DNA of 42,550 nucleotides. It comes from Xylophilus sp. Lineage in GTDB: Bacteria; Pseudomonadota; Gammaproteobacteria; Burkholderiales; Burkholderiaceae_C. The notes beneath the pieces were generated by a model that saw only the letters and a program-made list of their open reading frames with translations, was not told the DNA's origin and ran no database searches. The DNA is taken from assembly GCA_009914555.1 (NCBI GenBank), contig WNDY01000038.1, positions 1-42,550 on the forward strand, written 5' to 3'. This document shows positions 36,055-42,550 of the stretch, in pieces (position 1 is the stretch's first letter; every line of letters starts with the position of its first letter). The translations under genes and the position numbers were made by a program.

Positions 36055-37215
36055 ATGAACCCCCCCTTCTTCATCGACTGGCTCCAGGACCGCACGCTCT
36101 GGGGCCTTTCCCTGTCCAGCCTCGTCGTCGCCGTCATCGCGGCGGTCGTCGCCTATCTCGTGATGAACCTGCTGCTGTCGCTGGCCGTGCGCCGCAGCAA
36201 GCACATCGCTGAGAAGGGCACGCACCGGCAGCTCGGCGGCGCGATCGCCGAACTGCTCGCGGGCACCAGCCACCTGCTGATCTTCGTGGCGGCCGTCCTG
36301 GTGGGCGTGGGCATGCTCGACCTGTCGGACCGCTGGGCCAACCGCGTGAGCCAGTTGTGGTTCATCGCCGTGGCGCTGCAGATCGGCCTGTGGGGCTCGC
36401 GCGCGGTGGGCATGGGCGTGCGTAACTACCGGGCGCGGCACTTCGCCAACACCGAGCAGGCGCAGTACAGCGCCTCGGCCACGCTGATGTCGTGGGGGCT
36501 GCGCTCGCTGCTGTGGGCCACGGTGATCCTGGCCATGCTGTCGAACCTCGGCGTGAACATCACGGCCTTCGTCGCCAGCCTGGGCATCGGCGGCGTGGCG
36601 ATCGCGCTGGCGGTGCAGAACATCCTGGGCGACCTGTTCGCCTCGCTCGCGATCGCGGTGGACAAGCCGTTCGAGGTGGGCGACTTCATCGTCGTGGGCA
36701 GCGTGGCCGGCTCGGTGCAGCAGATCGGGCTGAAGACGACGCGCATCCGCAGCCTCAGCGGCGAGCGCGTGGTGATGAGCAACACCGACCTGCTCAAGCA
36801 GACGATCAACAACTACCGCTACATGACCGAGCGGCGCATCGTCTTCAAGTTCAGCGTGCCCTACGGCACGACGCCGGAGCAGGCCGGGGCGAGCCCACAG
36901 GCGGTCAGGCGCATCATCGAAGCGGAACCCAAGCTGCGCTTCGACCGCGCCCACCTGCTGGGCTTCGGCGACACGGCGCTCAACTACGAGGTGGTCTACA
37001 TCGTGCTGGATGCGGACTACAACCTCTACATGGACTACCAGCAAAAGATCAACCTGGCGCTCATGCGGGAGCTGGAGTCTATCGGCGTGGGCTTCGCGAT
37101 TCCGGCGCGGGCGGTCTACGTGGCCGGTCCGGGCTGCGCAGGCCTGCCGCCCGCGCAGCCCATACCGGCGGGGGATACCTCCGCTAGCGGGGGTAGTGCG
37201 CCCGCTGTGGCCTGA
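36055..37215 (+). CDS. MscS-type mechanosensitive ion channel
   Basis: The 386-residue protein has several N-terminal TM segments (LVVAVIAAVVAYLVMNLLLS, LLIFVAAVLVGVGML, LLWATVILAMLSNLGV), the pore helix TM3 (FVASLGIGGVAIALAVQNIL) and the beta domain (GDFIVVGSVAGSVQQIGLKT, with TTRIRSLSGERVVMSN). It releases solutes on osmotic downshock. The C-terminus (PIPAGDTSASGG) is low complexity and overlaps a GC palindrome at 37177-37196. Confidence 0.93.
   Translation: MNPPFFIDWLQDRTLWGLSLSSLVVAVIAAVVAYLVMNLLLSLAVRRSKHIAEKGTHRQLGGAIAELLAGTSHLLIFVAAVLVGVGMLDLSDRWANRVSQLWFIAVALQIGLWGSRAVGMGVRNYRARHFANTEQAQYSASATLMSWGLRSLLWATVILAMLSNLGVNITAFVASLGIGGVAIALAVQNILGDLFASLAIAVDKPFEVGDFIVVGSVAGSVQQIGLKTTRIRSLSGERVVMSNTDLLKQTINNYRYMTERRIVFKFSVPYGTTPEQAGASPQAVRRIIEAEPKLRFDRAHLLGFGDTALNYEVVYIVLDADYNLYMDYQQKINLALMRELESIGVGFAIPARAVYVAGPGCAGLPPAQPIPAGDTSASGGSAPAVA
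37177..37196. repeat. Near-perfect palindrome TACCTCCGCTAGCGGGGGTA
   Basis: The 20-bp dyad lies in the end of the MscS-type gene. It contains GGGGGTA and is part of a set of TACCCCC-type motifs at gene ends in this window. Confidence 0.5.
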
Positions 37216-37272
37216 TACCCCCTGCCTCAGGGCGAATCCGTCGGTCAGCACGGCCGCCGGGCCGAAAAACTC

Positions 37273-37485
37273 ATGCCGGCGGGCACGGCCGTGCCGCCGC
37301 CTGCCGCGCTGCAGCCGCCGCGCGACGCCGTCGATGCCTTTCGGCGCCGCATGCTGGCCGACACATTGCAGCGCCACGGCGGCAGCCCGGCCGCCGCGGC
37401 GCGTGCGCTGGGCCTGGACCGGGCCAACGTCGGCCGGCTCGCGCGGCGCCTGGGCGTGCTGCCCGCGCCTGCGCGCACCCACTGA
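37273..37485 (+). CDS. Stand-alone Fis/NorR-type helix-turn-helix, possible remnant
   Basis: The 70-residue protein is mainly a Fis-family (HTH_8) domain: MLADTLQRHGGSPAAAARAL and LGLDRANVGRLARRLG. This matches the C-terminal DNA-binding part of sigma-54 activators of the NorR type. The AAA+ domain that would normally precede it is absent. It may be a small independent DNA-binding protein or the tail of a lost NorR gene. No good ribosome-binding site is seen before ATG 37273. Confidence 0.6.
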   Translation: MPAGTAVPPPAALQPPRDAVDAFRRRMLADTLQRHGGSPAAAARALGLDRANVGRLARRLGVLPAPARTH

Positions 37486-37570
37486 CGGCGCCGGGCGCCA
37501 CCGTCCTACGGCGGCCGGCCGCGTGGCTGCAAAAAATGGAGGATTGCCAGCAAAGCAAGGAGCCCACCGC

Positions 37571-38650
37571 ATGTCGTCGCTGCCCGAATCCGCCAACGTA
37601 GCCACTGCGCGCCCCGTCGTCGCCACGCCGTCCGACGTAGAGCCCGCACCGCTGGCCGCCGTCGCGCCGGCGCCGCAGCCGGTCGTCGTGATCACGGGTG
37701 CGTCCAGCGGCATCGGCCACGCGACCGCGCTGGCCTTCGCGCGGCAGGGCGCCACCGTGGTGCTGGCCGGCCGCAATGCCGACACGCTCGCGGCCGTGGC
37801 CCAGGCCTGCCGGCACGAGGGCGGCGCCGCCGTCGGCGTGCCGACCGACGTGACCGATGCCGAGGCGGTGCGCGCGCTGGCCGATGCGGCGCTGGCGCGC
37901 TTCGGCCGCATCGACGTCTGGGTCAACGGCGTCGGCGTGGGCGCCGTCGGCCGGTTCGAGGACACGCCGGCGGCCGCCCACCGCCGCGTGGTCGAGGCCA
38001 ACCTGATCGGCCACATCAACGGCGCCCACGCCGCGCTGCCGCTGTTCCGCCGCCAGGGCCACGGCACGCTGATCAACATGATCTCGGTCGGCGGCTGGGT
38101 GCCGGCGCCCTATGCCGCGGCCTACACCGCCAGCAAGTTCGGCCTGCGCGGCCTGTCGGAGAGCCTGCGCGCCGAGGTGGCCGACCTGCTCGACGTGCAC
38201 GTCTGCGACGTGGTACCCACCTTCGCCGACACGCCCGGCCTGTCGCACGCGGCCAACTACACCGGCCGCGCCATCGAGCCCTCGCTGCCCATGCTGGACC
38301 CGCGCCGCGTTGCCGCCGCCGTGGTGGCCGCGGCGAACCGGCCGCGCTCGGTCACCTTCCTCGGCGCGGGCGCGCTGTCGGGCCGCGTGGCGCATGCGGT
38401 CGCGCCGAACACGCTCGCGCGCTTCCTGCGCTGGGTGGCCGACGGTGCGCTGCGGCGCGCAAGGCCGGCCGCCGCGACCGACGGCAACCTCTATGCGCCG
38501 TCGCGCAACACGGCCATTGACGGCGGCGCGAATGCGCGGGCCGGCTCGGTGGCCGCCAGCGCCGCGGCGCTGGCGGCCGTCGGCGTGGCGGGCGGCTGGT
38601 GGCTGGCACAGCGCGGCCGCCGCCGGCGGCGCGGGCCGGACGGGGCATAG
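37571..38650 (+). CDS. Short-chain dehydrogenase/reductase with C-terminal membrane anchor
   Basis: The 359-residue protein has an N-terminal extension, the cofactor motif VVVITGASSGIGHATALAFA, the NNAG-like region WVNGVGVGAVGRFEDTPAA, and the catalytic YxxxK (AYTASKFG). After the SDR core, ASAAALAAVGVAGGWWLAQR forms a single TM followed by RRRRR, so the enzyme is probably bound to the inner membrane with its active site inside. AGGAG lies upstream of ATG 37571. The substrate is unknown; classical lipid-type SDRs have a similar size. Confidence 0.9.
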   Translation: MSSLPESANVATARPVVATPSDVEPAPLAAVAPAPQPVVVITGASSGIGHATALAFARQGATVVLAGRNADTLAAVAQACRHEGGAAVGVPTDVTDAEAVRALADAALARFGRIDVWVNGVGVGAVGRFEDTPAAAHRRVVEANLIGHINGAHAALPLFRRQGHGTLINMISVGGWVPAPYAAAYTASKFGLRGLSESLRAEVADLLDVHVCDVVPTFADTPGLSHAANYTGRAIEPSLPMLDPRRVAAAVVAAANRPRSVTFLGAGALSGRVAHAVAPNTLARFLRWVADGALRRARPAAATDGNLYAPSRNTAIDGGANARAGSVAASAAALAAVGVAGGWWLAQRGRRRRRGPDGA

Positions 38651-38711
38651 GGCCCCTGCTTCGCCCGGCCGGCCGCGAGCGACAATGGCCGCCTGCTTCC
38701 CACCGCAAGCC

Positions 38712-39188
38712 ATGAAGATCGCCAAGGACACCGCCGTCACCCTCCGCTACCGCCTGACCGACCCGCAGACCGGCCGGCAGCTCGACGCGGACACCATCGC
38801 CTACCTGCACGGCGGCTACGGCAACCTGTTCCCCAAGGCCGAGGCCGCGCTCGAAGGCCTGGAGAGCGGCGCCTCGGTCGCCGTCGACCTCGCGGTGGAG
38901 GACGCCTTCGGCCCGCGCGACGAGAGCCTGGTGCGCACCATCGCCAAGTCCGACTTCCCGCCCGGCGTGAAGGTCGGCGGCCAGCTGCGTGGCACCGACG
39001 ACCAGGGCAACCCGCAGCAGGTCTACAACGTGGTCAAGATCAACGGCCAGCAGGTGCTGCTCGACGGCAACCACGCCCTGGCCGGCCGCGCGCTGCGCTT
39101 TGCCGCCAAGGTCGAGGAAGTGCGCGCCGCCACCGGCGAGGAGATCTCGCACCGCCACATCCACGGCGCCCACGGCCACCGGCACTGA
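38712..39188 (+). CDS. slyD: FKBP-type peptidyl-prolyl isomerase, SlyD-like
   Basis: The 158-residue protein has the FKBP core with an inserted flap: TAVTLRYRLTDPQTGRQL, YLHGGYGNLFPKAEAALEGL, AVDLAVEDAFGPRDESLV. It ends with a His-rich tail (HRHIHGAHGHRH) as in SlyD-like metal-binding isomerases. It helps proline isomerisation and may bind nickel or other metals. ATG 38712 is preceded by a weak site; the small gene behind it starts 19 bases after its stop. Confidence 0.9.
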   Translation: MKIAKDTAVTLRYRLTDPQTGRQLDADTIAYLHGGYGNLFPKAEAALEGLESGASVAVDLAVEDAFGPRDESLVRTIAKSDFPPGVKVGGQLRGTDDQGNPQQVYNVVKINGQQVLLDGNHALAGRALRFAAKVEEVRAATGEEISHRHIHGAHGHRH

Positions 39189-39207
39189 GCCTGCGCGGGC
39201 ACCGGCC

Positions 39208-39531
39208 ATGTCCTGGGATGACTACCAGATCGAGATCCCGCCGTCGTTCTCGGCCGTGCACAGCGACGCGCGCGGCCGGCTCGCCGTGCCGCTGGCCGAA
39301 CTGCGCGCGCGCTACGAGGTCTGCGAGGACCTGGCCCAGGTGCTGGTCGATCAGGCCGGACTGCTCTACCACACGCAGGCGCCGTCGGAAGGAGAAGTCC
39401 TGCGGCGCATCCATGCCGGGCTGGCCACACCCGACTCGGTGGTCGGCCCCGGCGAGGCGCGGTGGGTGGTGCAGCGCCTGGCCGAACTGCTGAACTGGCC
39501 CTGCCCGCCCCTGGTGGACGGCGGCATGTGA
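39208..39531 (+). CDS. Small conserved Burkholderiales protein (annotated elsewhere as ATPase with chaperone activity)
   Basis: The 107-residue protein reads DDYQIEIPPSFSAVH, then ARYEVCEDLAQVLVDQA, EVLRRIHAGLATPDSVVGPG and EARWVVQRLAELLNW. This pattern matches short Burkholderiales proteins that databases label ATPase with chaperone activity, although no ATPase motif is present. It lies just behind the SlyD-like gene, which fits a folding-related role. I do not assign a mechanism. Confidence 0.7.
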   Translation: MSWDDYQIEIPPSFSAVHSDARGRLAVPLAELRARYEVCEDLAQVLVDQAGLLYHTQAPSEGEVLRRIHAGLATPDSVVGPGEARWVVQRLAELLNWPCPPLVDGGM

Positions 39532-39623
39532 CCGTTTGGTAACCTCGTGCAACAAAGGGCCGGCTGCCGGGTCCTACGCTGGCACTGACGCTTTTCCCCC
39601 TTCACCTTCCGAGGAGACCCGCC

Positions 39624-40214
39624 GTGCCGACGACCATTGCCCAGAAGACCCTGGCGCGCCGCCCGCTCGCCGCCACCGCCGCCGCGCTCGCCTGCGCGGC
39701 CCTGCTCGCAGCCTGCGCGCCGCTGTCCGGCCCGTCCGGCGCCGCCGCAGCGCCGCCGCCCGAGGTCGCGGACGGCCCGGTGCGCGTCGGCTTCGGCGAC
39801 CCGGCCGCGTTCGCCGAGGCCCGCGAGAGCCCGCGCGAACTGCCCGGCCGCCGCAACGAATGGCTGCGCAACCTGCAGCAGCACCTGGCGCACGAGGCCA
39901 CGCGCCATCTCGCGGCGGGCCAGCAGCTCGACGTGACCATCACCGACATTCGCCGCGCCGGCAGCTACGAACCCTGGCGCGCGCCGCAGGCCGAGGACGT
40001 GCGGATCGTCAAGGACATCTACGCGCCGCGCATCGACCTCGAATTCACGCTGCGCGCGGCCGACGGCAGCGTGCTGCGCACCGGCGCCCGCGCGCTGCGC
40101 GATCCGATGTTCCTGTCGCGCATCAACCGCTACCCCGGCTCCGATCCGCTGCGCTACGAAAAGACGCTGATCGACGACTGGCTGGCATCGGAGTTCCGGG
40201 CAGCCCGGGGCTGA
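39624..40214 (+). CDS. DUF3016-type lipoprotein
   Basis: The 196-residue protein has a lipoprotein signal (AATAAALACAALLAACAPLS, lipobox LAAC) and a mature domain with VRVGFGDPAAFAEARESPRE, LAAGQQLDVTITDIRRAG, and IDLEFTLRAADGSVL, followed by RYEKTLIDDWLASEF. This matches the DUF3016 layout. It should sit in the periplasmic face of a membrane; the function is unknown. Confidence 0.8.
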   Translation: MPTTIAQKTLARRPLAATAAALACAALLAACAPLSGPSGAAAAPPPEVADGPVRVGFGDPAAFAEARESPRELPGRRNEWLRNLQQHLAHEATRHLAAGQQLDVTITDIRRAGSYEPWRAPQAEDVRIVKDIYAPRIDLEFTLRAADGSVLRTGARALRDPMFLSRINRYPGSDPLRYEKTLIDDWLASEFRAARG

Positions 40215-40233
40215 CGTATACCCCCGAGGGAAA

Positions 40234-40248
40234 GGGCGCAGAGCGCCC
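40234..40248. terminator. Possible terminator between convergent genes
   Basis: GGGCGC-AGA-GCGCCC forms a 6-bp hairpin between the convergent DUF3016 and ROK-like genes. A weak ACAAATAG follows, without a clear T-run. Confidence 0.35.
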
Positions 40249-40260
40249 ACAAATAGCGCA

Positions 40261-41364
40261 CTAGGTGGCTATACTCCTGCCTCTTGTGCGGCGGTTCAGA
40301 TAGCTCGCATTGCCGAGCCCGGTGCCTGCGGTCACCACGGCCCAGCGCCTGACGTCCTGTATGAAGGGCCGTTCGGAGAGGCCCTGGACCACCGCATCGT
40401 TGTGCAGCCGCACCTCTGGCCGCCGGCCGTCGATCTTCGGCAGCCGGGCGCAGAGTTCGCTGGCCAGGTGGAAGCGCGGGCTCTGCCAGTCGCCCGGCAG
40501 GTTCTGCGTGCCGCTGGCGATGCGGCCGTCCTCGCCGATCAGGCCGGGGCAGGCCACGCCGACGAAGGGCGCGAGCGCGATCTGCTTGCGCTCGGCATAG
40601 TTCACCAGCTCGGCCAGCATGCCGGCCAGCCCGTCGACGAAGCCGGTGCGCGCCGGGCCGTCGTCACGGTGGCACCACTTGGCGCGCCGCAATACGCGGG
40701 CGCGCGAGAAATCGTCGGCCTTCCTGCGGCGCAGCTCCACGATGCCGCAGCGCACGTTGGTGCCGCCGATGTCCACCGCGAGGAACGCGTCGGCGCCTTC
40801 GAGCGCGTCGGGCGGCGCCAGGTGCACCCAGCCGACCAGCCCGCCATCGTCGGCATGGTGGCGCAGCGTGCGCACCCGCACCTCCAGCCCGGCGTCGCGC
40901 AGCAGCCGCGCGGTGCGGGCCACCGCAAGCTCGCCCACGCGGCTCTGCTGGAAGCCGCCGCCGACCACGATGCGCTCCACGCCGCGCCAGCTCGGCTGGC
41001 GCTTGAAGCGGCGCAGCACCTCGGCCAGCTGCTCCGACCAGTCGGCCATCGCGGCGCGCAGCAGCGCGGCGGCGTCGCCGTCCTCCTCCAGCAGTTCGTC
41101 GAGCCGGCGCTTGGAGAGTTCGCGCGTCGTCTTGCGGCGGTCGAACGGGTCGTCCGCGCCCATGTCGCGGTAGAGCCGCCGCCAGGCGTCGAGGTAGCCG
41201 CGGAACGCCGTCTGGCTGGCCAGGTCGCCCAGGAAATTGCCGTTCACCTGCAGCGTGAGCCCGTAGCCGCGCACCCGTGTGGCCGGAGTGTCGGCGGGCG
41301 CGTGCGGTCCGTCGCAGCCGGGGGCGGGGCGGGAAGGCGGGGCGAATCGGCGGGTCGAAGGCAT
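40261..41364 (-). CDS. ROK-like sugar kinase fold with permuted motif order
   Basis: The 367-residue protein contains the parts of a ROK/glucokinase-type fold, but in unusual order. VERIVVGGGFQQSRVGELAV (about 129-148), which resembles the C-terminal GGG motif of ROK proteins, precedes the phosphate loop FLAVDIGGTNVRCGIVEL (about 194-211). The later parts follow the normal N-terminal half: VGVACPGLIGEDG, LHNDAVVQG (catalytic Asp region) and VVTAGTGLGNASY near the end. A normal ROK protein would start with DIGGT and end with GGG. This suggests a circular permutation. Function as a kinase is likely, the sugar is unknown. Confidence 0.72.
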   Translation of the reverse strand: MPSTRRFAPPSRPAPGCDGPHAPADTPATRVRGYGLTLQVNGNFLGDLASQTAFRGYLDAWRRLYRDMGADDPFDRRKTTRELSKRRLDELLEEDGDAAALLRAAMADWSEQLAEVLRRFKRQPSWRGVERIVVGGGFQQSRVGELAVARTARLLRDAGLEVRVRTLRHHADDGGLVGWVHLAPPDALEGADAFLAVDIGGTNVRCGIVELRRRKADDFSRARVLRRAKWCHRDDGPARTGFVDGLAGMLAELVNYAERKQIALAPFVGVACPGLIGEDGRIASGTQNLPGDWQSPRFHLASELCARLPKIDGRRPEVRLHNDAVVQGLSERPFIQDVRRWAVVTAGTGLGNASYLNRRTRGRSIAT

Positions 41365-41550
41365 GGGTCCGAGTGGAGCCGGTCGCCGGTCCGCGGCCCG
41401 ACCGCTGTGGGCGCAAAGCCGCGTCAGCCGGGCGCTCGTCCGCAGCTTAGCCGGGGCTTAAGGCGATGGCGCGGTGCGTCGCGGCCGCACCGTCCGGGTC
41501 CAAAATGGACGGGAAGGGGCGGCGACCCGCGCCGCCCAGGAGCCCTTGCC

Positions 41551-42288
41551 ATGACCCCGACCGAACGTTCCCTGCTTGACGACTTGCTGCAGCGCCTGGC
41601 CCAGGCCGGGCCGCTGGCGCAGAAGGACGCCGAGGCCGACGCCCGCATCCGCCAGCAGCTTGCGGGCCAGCCCGATGCGCTCTACCTGCTGGCCCAGCGC
41701 TGCCTGCTGCTGGAGCACGGGCTGGAACAGGCGCAGCAGGAGATCGCGCGCCTGCAGCAGGAGCGGCAGCAGCCTGCGGCCGGCGGCGGCAGCTTCCTGG
41801 GCGGGGCGGCCGAACGCGCTGCGCCGCCGGAGCCCGGCTTCGGCCGTGCGCCCTCGCAGGCCTACACACCTTCGCCGGCCCAGGCCGCGCCGGCCTATGG
41901 GCCGCCTCCTGCGGCGCCGGGCTGGCGTGAGCGCTGGTTCGGCGGCGGCAGCCCCGCCGCTGCCGCACCGAGCGCGGGCGGCAGCTTTCTCGGCACGGCA
42001 GCGAGCGCCGCGGCGGGCGTGGCCGGCGGCATGTTCCTGTTCCAGGGCCTGGAGCACCTGCTGGGCCGCCACGACGGTGCGGCCGGCCTGGGCGGCTTCG
42101 GCAATGCCAGCGGCCTGCTCGGCCCGGGCATGGTGCCGCAGGAGACGGTGGTACAGAACATCACCAACGAGAACTTCTACGACAGCGACGGCGACCGTGG
42201 CCGGGACGACGCGCTGCGCAGCGCGGACTGGACGCCAGATGACGATGGCCCGGCGTTCGGCGACGATGACGGCGAGAGCTTCATCTGA
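41551..42288 (+). CDS. DUF2076-type protein
   Basis: The 245-residue protein has an N-terminal helical stretch (TERSLLDDLLQRLAQAGPLA and QRCLLLEHGLEQAQQEIARL), a Gly/Pro/Ala-rich middle with GGGSFLGG, a Gly-rich hydrophobic segment (FLGTAASAAAGVAGGMFLFQ) and an acidic tail (DDDGESFI). This is the layout of DUF2076 proteins, often periplasmic ligand-binding or stress-associated; the function is unknown. AGGAG lies upstream of ATG 41551. Confidence 0.85.
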   Translation: MTPTERSLLDDLLQRLAQAGPLAQKDAEADARIRQQLAGQPDALYLLAQRCLLLEHGLEQAQQEIARLQQERQQPAAGGGSFLGGAAERAAPPEPGFGRAPSQAYTPSPAQAAPAYGPPPAAPGWRERWFGGGSPAAAAPSAGGSFLGTAASAAAGVAGGMFLFQGLEHLLGRHDGAAGLGGFGNASGLLGPGMVPQETVVQNITNENFYDSDGDRGRDDALRSADWTPDDDGPAFGDDDGESFI

Positions 42289-42313
42289 CATACAGCCGTC
42301 GCCCCAAAGAAAA

Positions 42314-42336
42314 ACGCGCCTCCGGGGCGCGTTTTT
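42314..42336. terminator. Rho-independent terminator after the DUF2076 gene
   Basis: ACGCGCC and GGCGCGT form a 7-bp stem with a 5-base loop, followed by TTTTT and preceded by AAAAA. It can stop transcription from both sides and ends the DUF2076 unit. Confidence 0.88.
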
Positions 42337-42490
42337 CATTTCACCATGACTCCAGCCCGGCAATCCGCTGGACTGCGCCGAAGCCAGATACAGCAGGTTT
42401 ATCAATCACTTATTGAGAATTAAGGAGCCATGACGACCAAGGAGGCTGGTGAGCGTTATCGGATCAGGGGTCTGATCGGAGAATGGGAGC

Positions 42491-42550
42491 ATGGCCAAGA
42501 TGGACGAAGCCATCCGCAAGCGAGTGCGAGCAGGGCGACTGATGCAGGCG
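42491..42550 (+). CDS. Probable transposase/HTH protein, N-terminal part (cut by window end)
   Basis: The open frame from ATG 42491 begins MAKMDEAIRKRVRAGRLMQA, and no stop is reached before the end of the window. GGAG and GGGAG precede the start. This opening resembles the N-terminal HTH part of IS630-type or other winged-helix transposases (RKRxxAGRLM). A hairpin GATCAG-GGGT-CTGATC at 42462-42477 lies just before it. The rest lies outside the window, so the family is not secure. Confidence 0.4.
   Translation, partial: MAKMDEAIRKRVRAGRLMQA

Noticed and set aside
42430..42550. An alternative frame from ATG 42430
   Set aside because: The ribosome-binding sequence is only two bases away and the peptide has no family resemblance; the frame from 42491 fits better.

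Overview
The window is GC-rich, densely packed chromosomal DNA that looks like a betaproteobacterium of the order Burkholderiales, most likely Comamonadaceae (Variovorax or Ramlibacter type). This is inferred from the gene families: an orphan Bug/TTT-type receptor, a topoisomerase III with a SWIB tail, a SET-birA-SPOR gene trio, a porin remnant ending in a typical Burkholderiales sequence, and a small 'ATPase with chaperone activity' type protein. No rRNA, tRNA or CRISPR array was seen.

Region 1 (1-6540) is the start of a surface polysaccharide operon on the minus strand: SLBB exporter, Wzz-like chain-length protein, undecaprenyl-phosphate sugar transferase, ddhD, ddhA. It is heavily damaged. 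ddhA is cut off after about 16 codons by an IS3-family element. ddhD and the Wzz-like gene each carry one extra unit of a 7-bp tandem repeat that breaks the frame, and the sugar transferase has a 2-bp CG expansion. The exporter is intact and contains an in-frame 9-bp repeat array. About 700 bp without a recognised gene, rich in inverted repeats, precedes the operon.

Region 2 (6538-12291) is housekeeping: SPOR protein, birA and a SET-domain methyltransferase on the minus strand (SET and birA overlap by ATGA), divergent topB with a SWIB domain, a frameshifted GNAT acetyltransferase and a small lipoprotein.

Region 3 (12473-21200) is the most interesting part. It holds an AhpD-like protein, a GntR/UTRA regulator with a perfect palindrome at its start, an adenylylsulfate-reductase-like flavoprotein (AprA-like), a two-cluster ferredoxin (AprB-like), a substrate-binding protein with an apparent NosL-like C-terminal domain, ABC permease and ATPase, a decayed amidase fused to the tail of a second permease, and an intact HEAT-repeat protein. 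The whole set reads in one direction. It looks like a regulated uptake-plus-redox system of unknown substrate, possibly for an organosulfur or amide-nitrogen compound.

Region 4 (21274-30588) holds a MocR regulator lacking the expected PLP lysine, a PuuD-like amidotransferase, an HPF/RaiA-family protein with a strong terminator, an ABC exporter, a stand-alone ssuD, a methyltransferase, a small unknown protein, a PPOX-type flavoprotein and a divergent AraC regulator.

Region 5 (30589-35664) has a UvrD-type helicase tail remnant, then a LysR regulator divergent from a three-gene unit: alpha/beta hydrolase, atypical M28-like metallopeptidase and Bug receptor. A porin tail remnant follows.

Region 6 (36055-42550) holds an MscS channel, an orphan Fis/NorR-type HTH, a membrane-anchored SDR, a SlyD-like FKBP, small conserved proteins, a DUF3016 lipoprotein, a ROK-like kinase whose motifs appear in permuted order, a DUF2076 protein with a strong terminator, and the start of a probable transposase.
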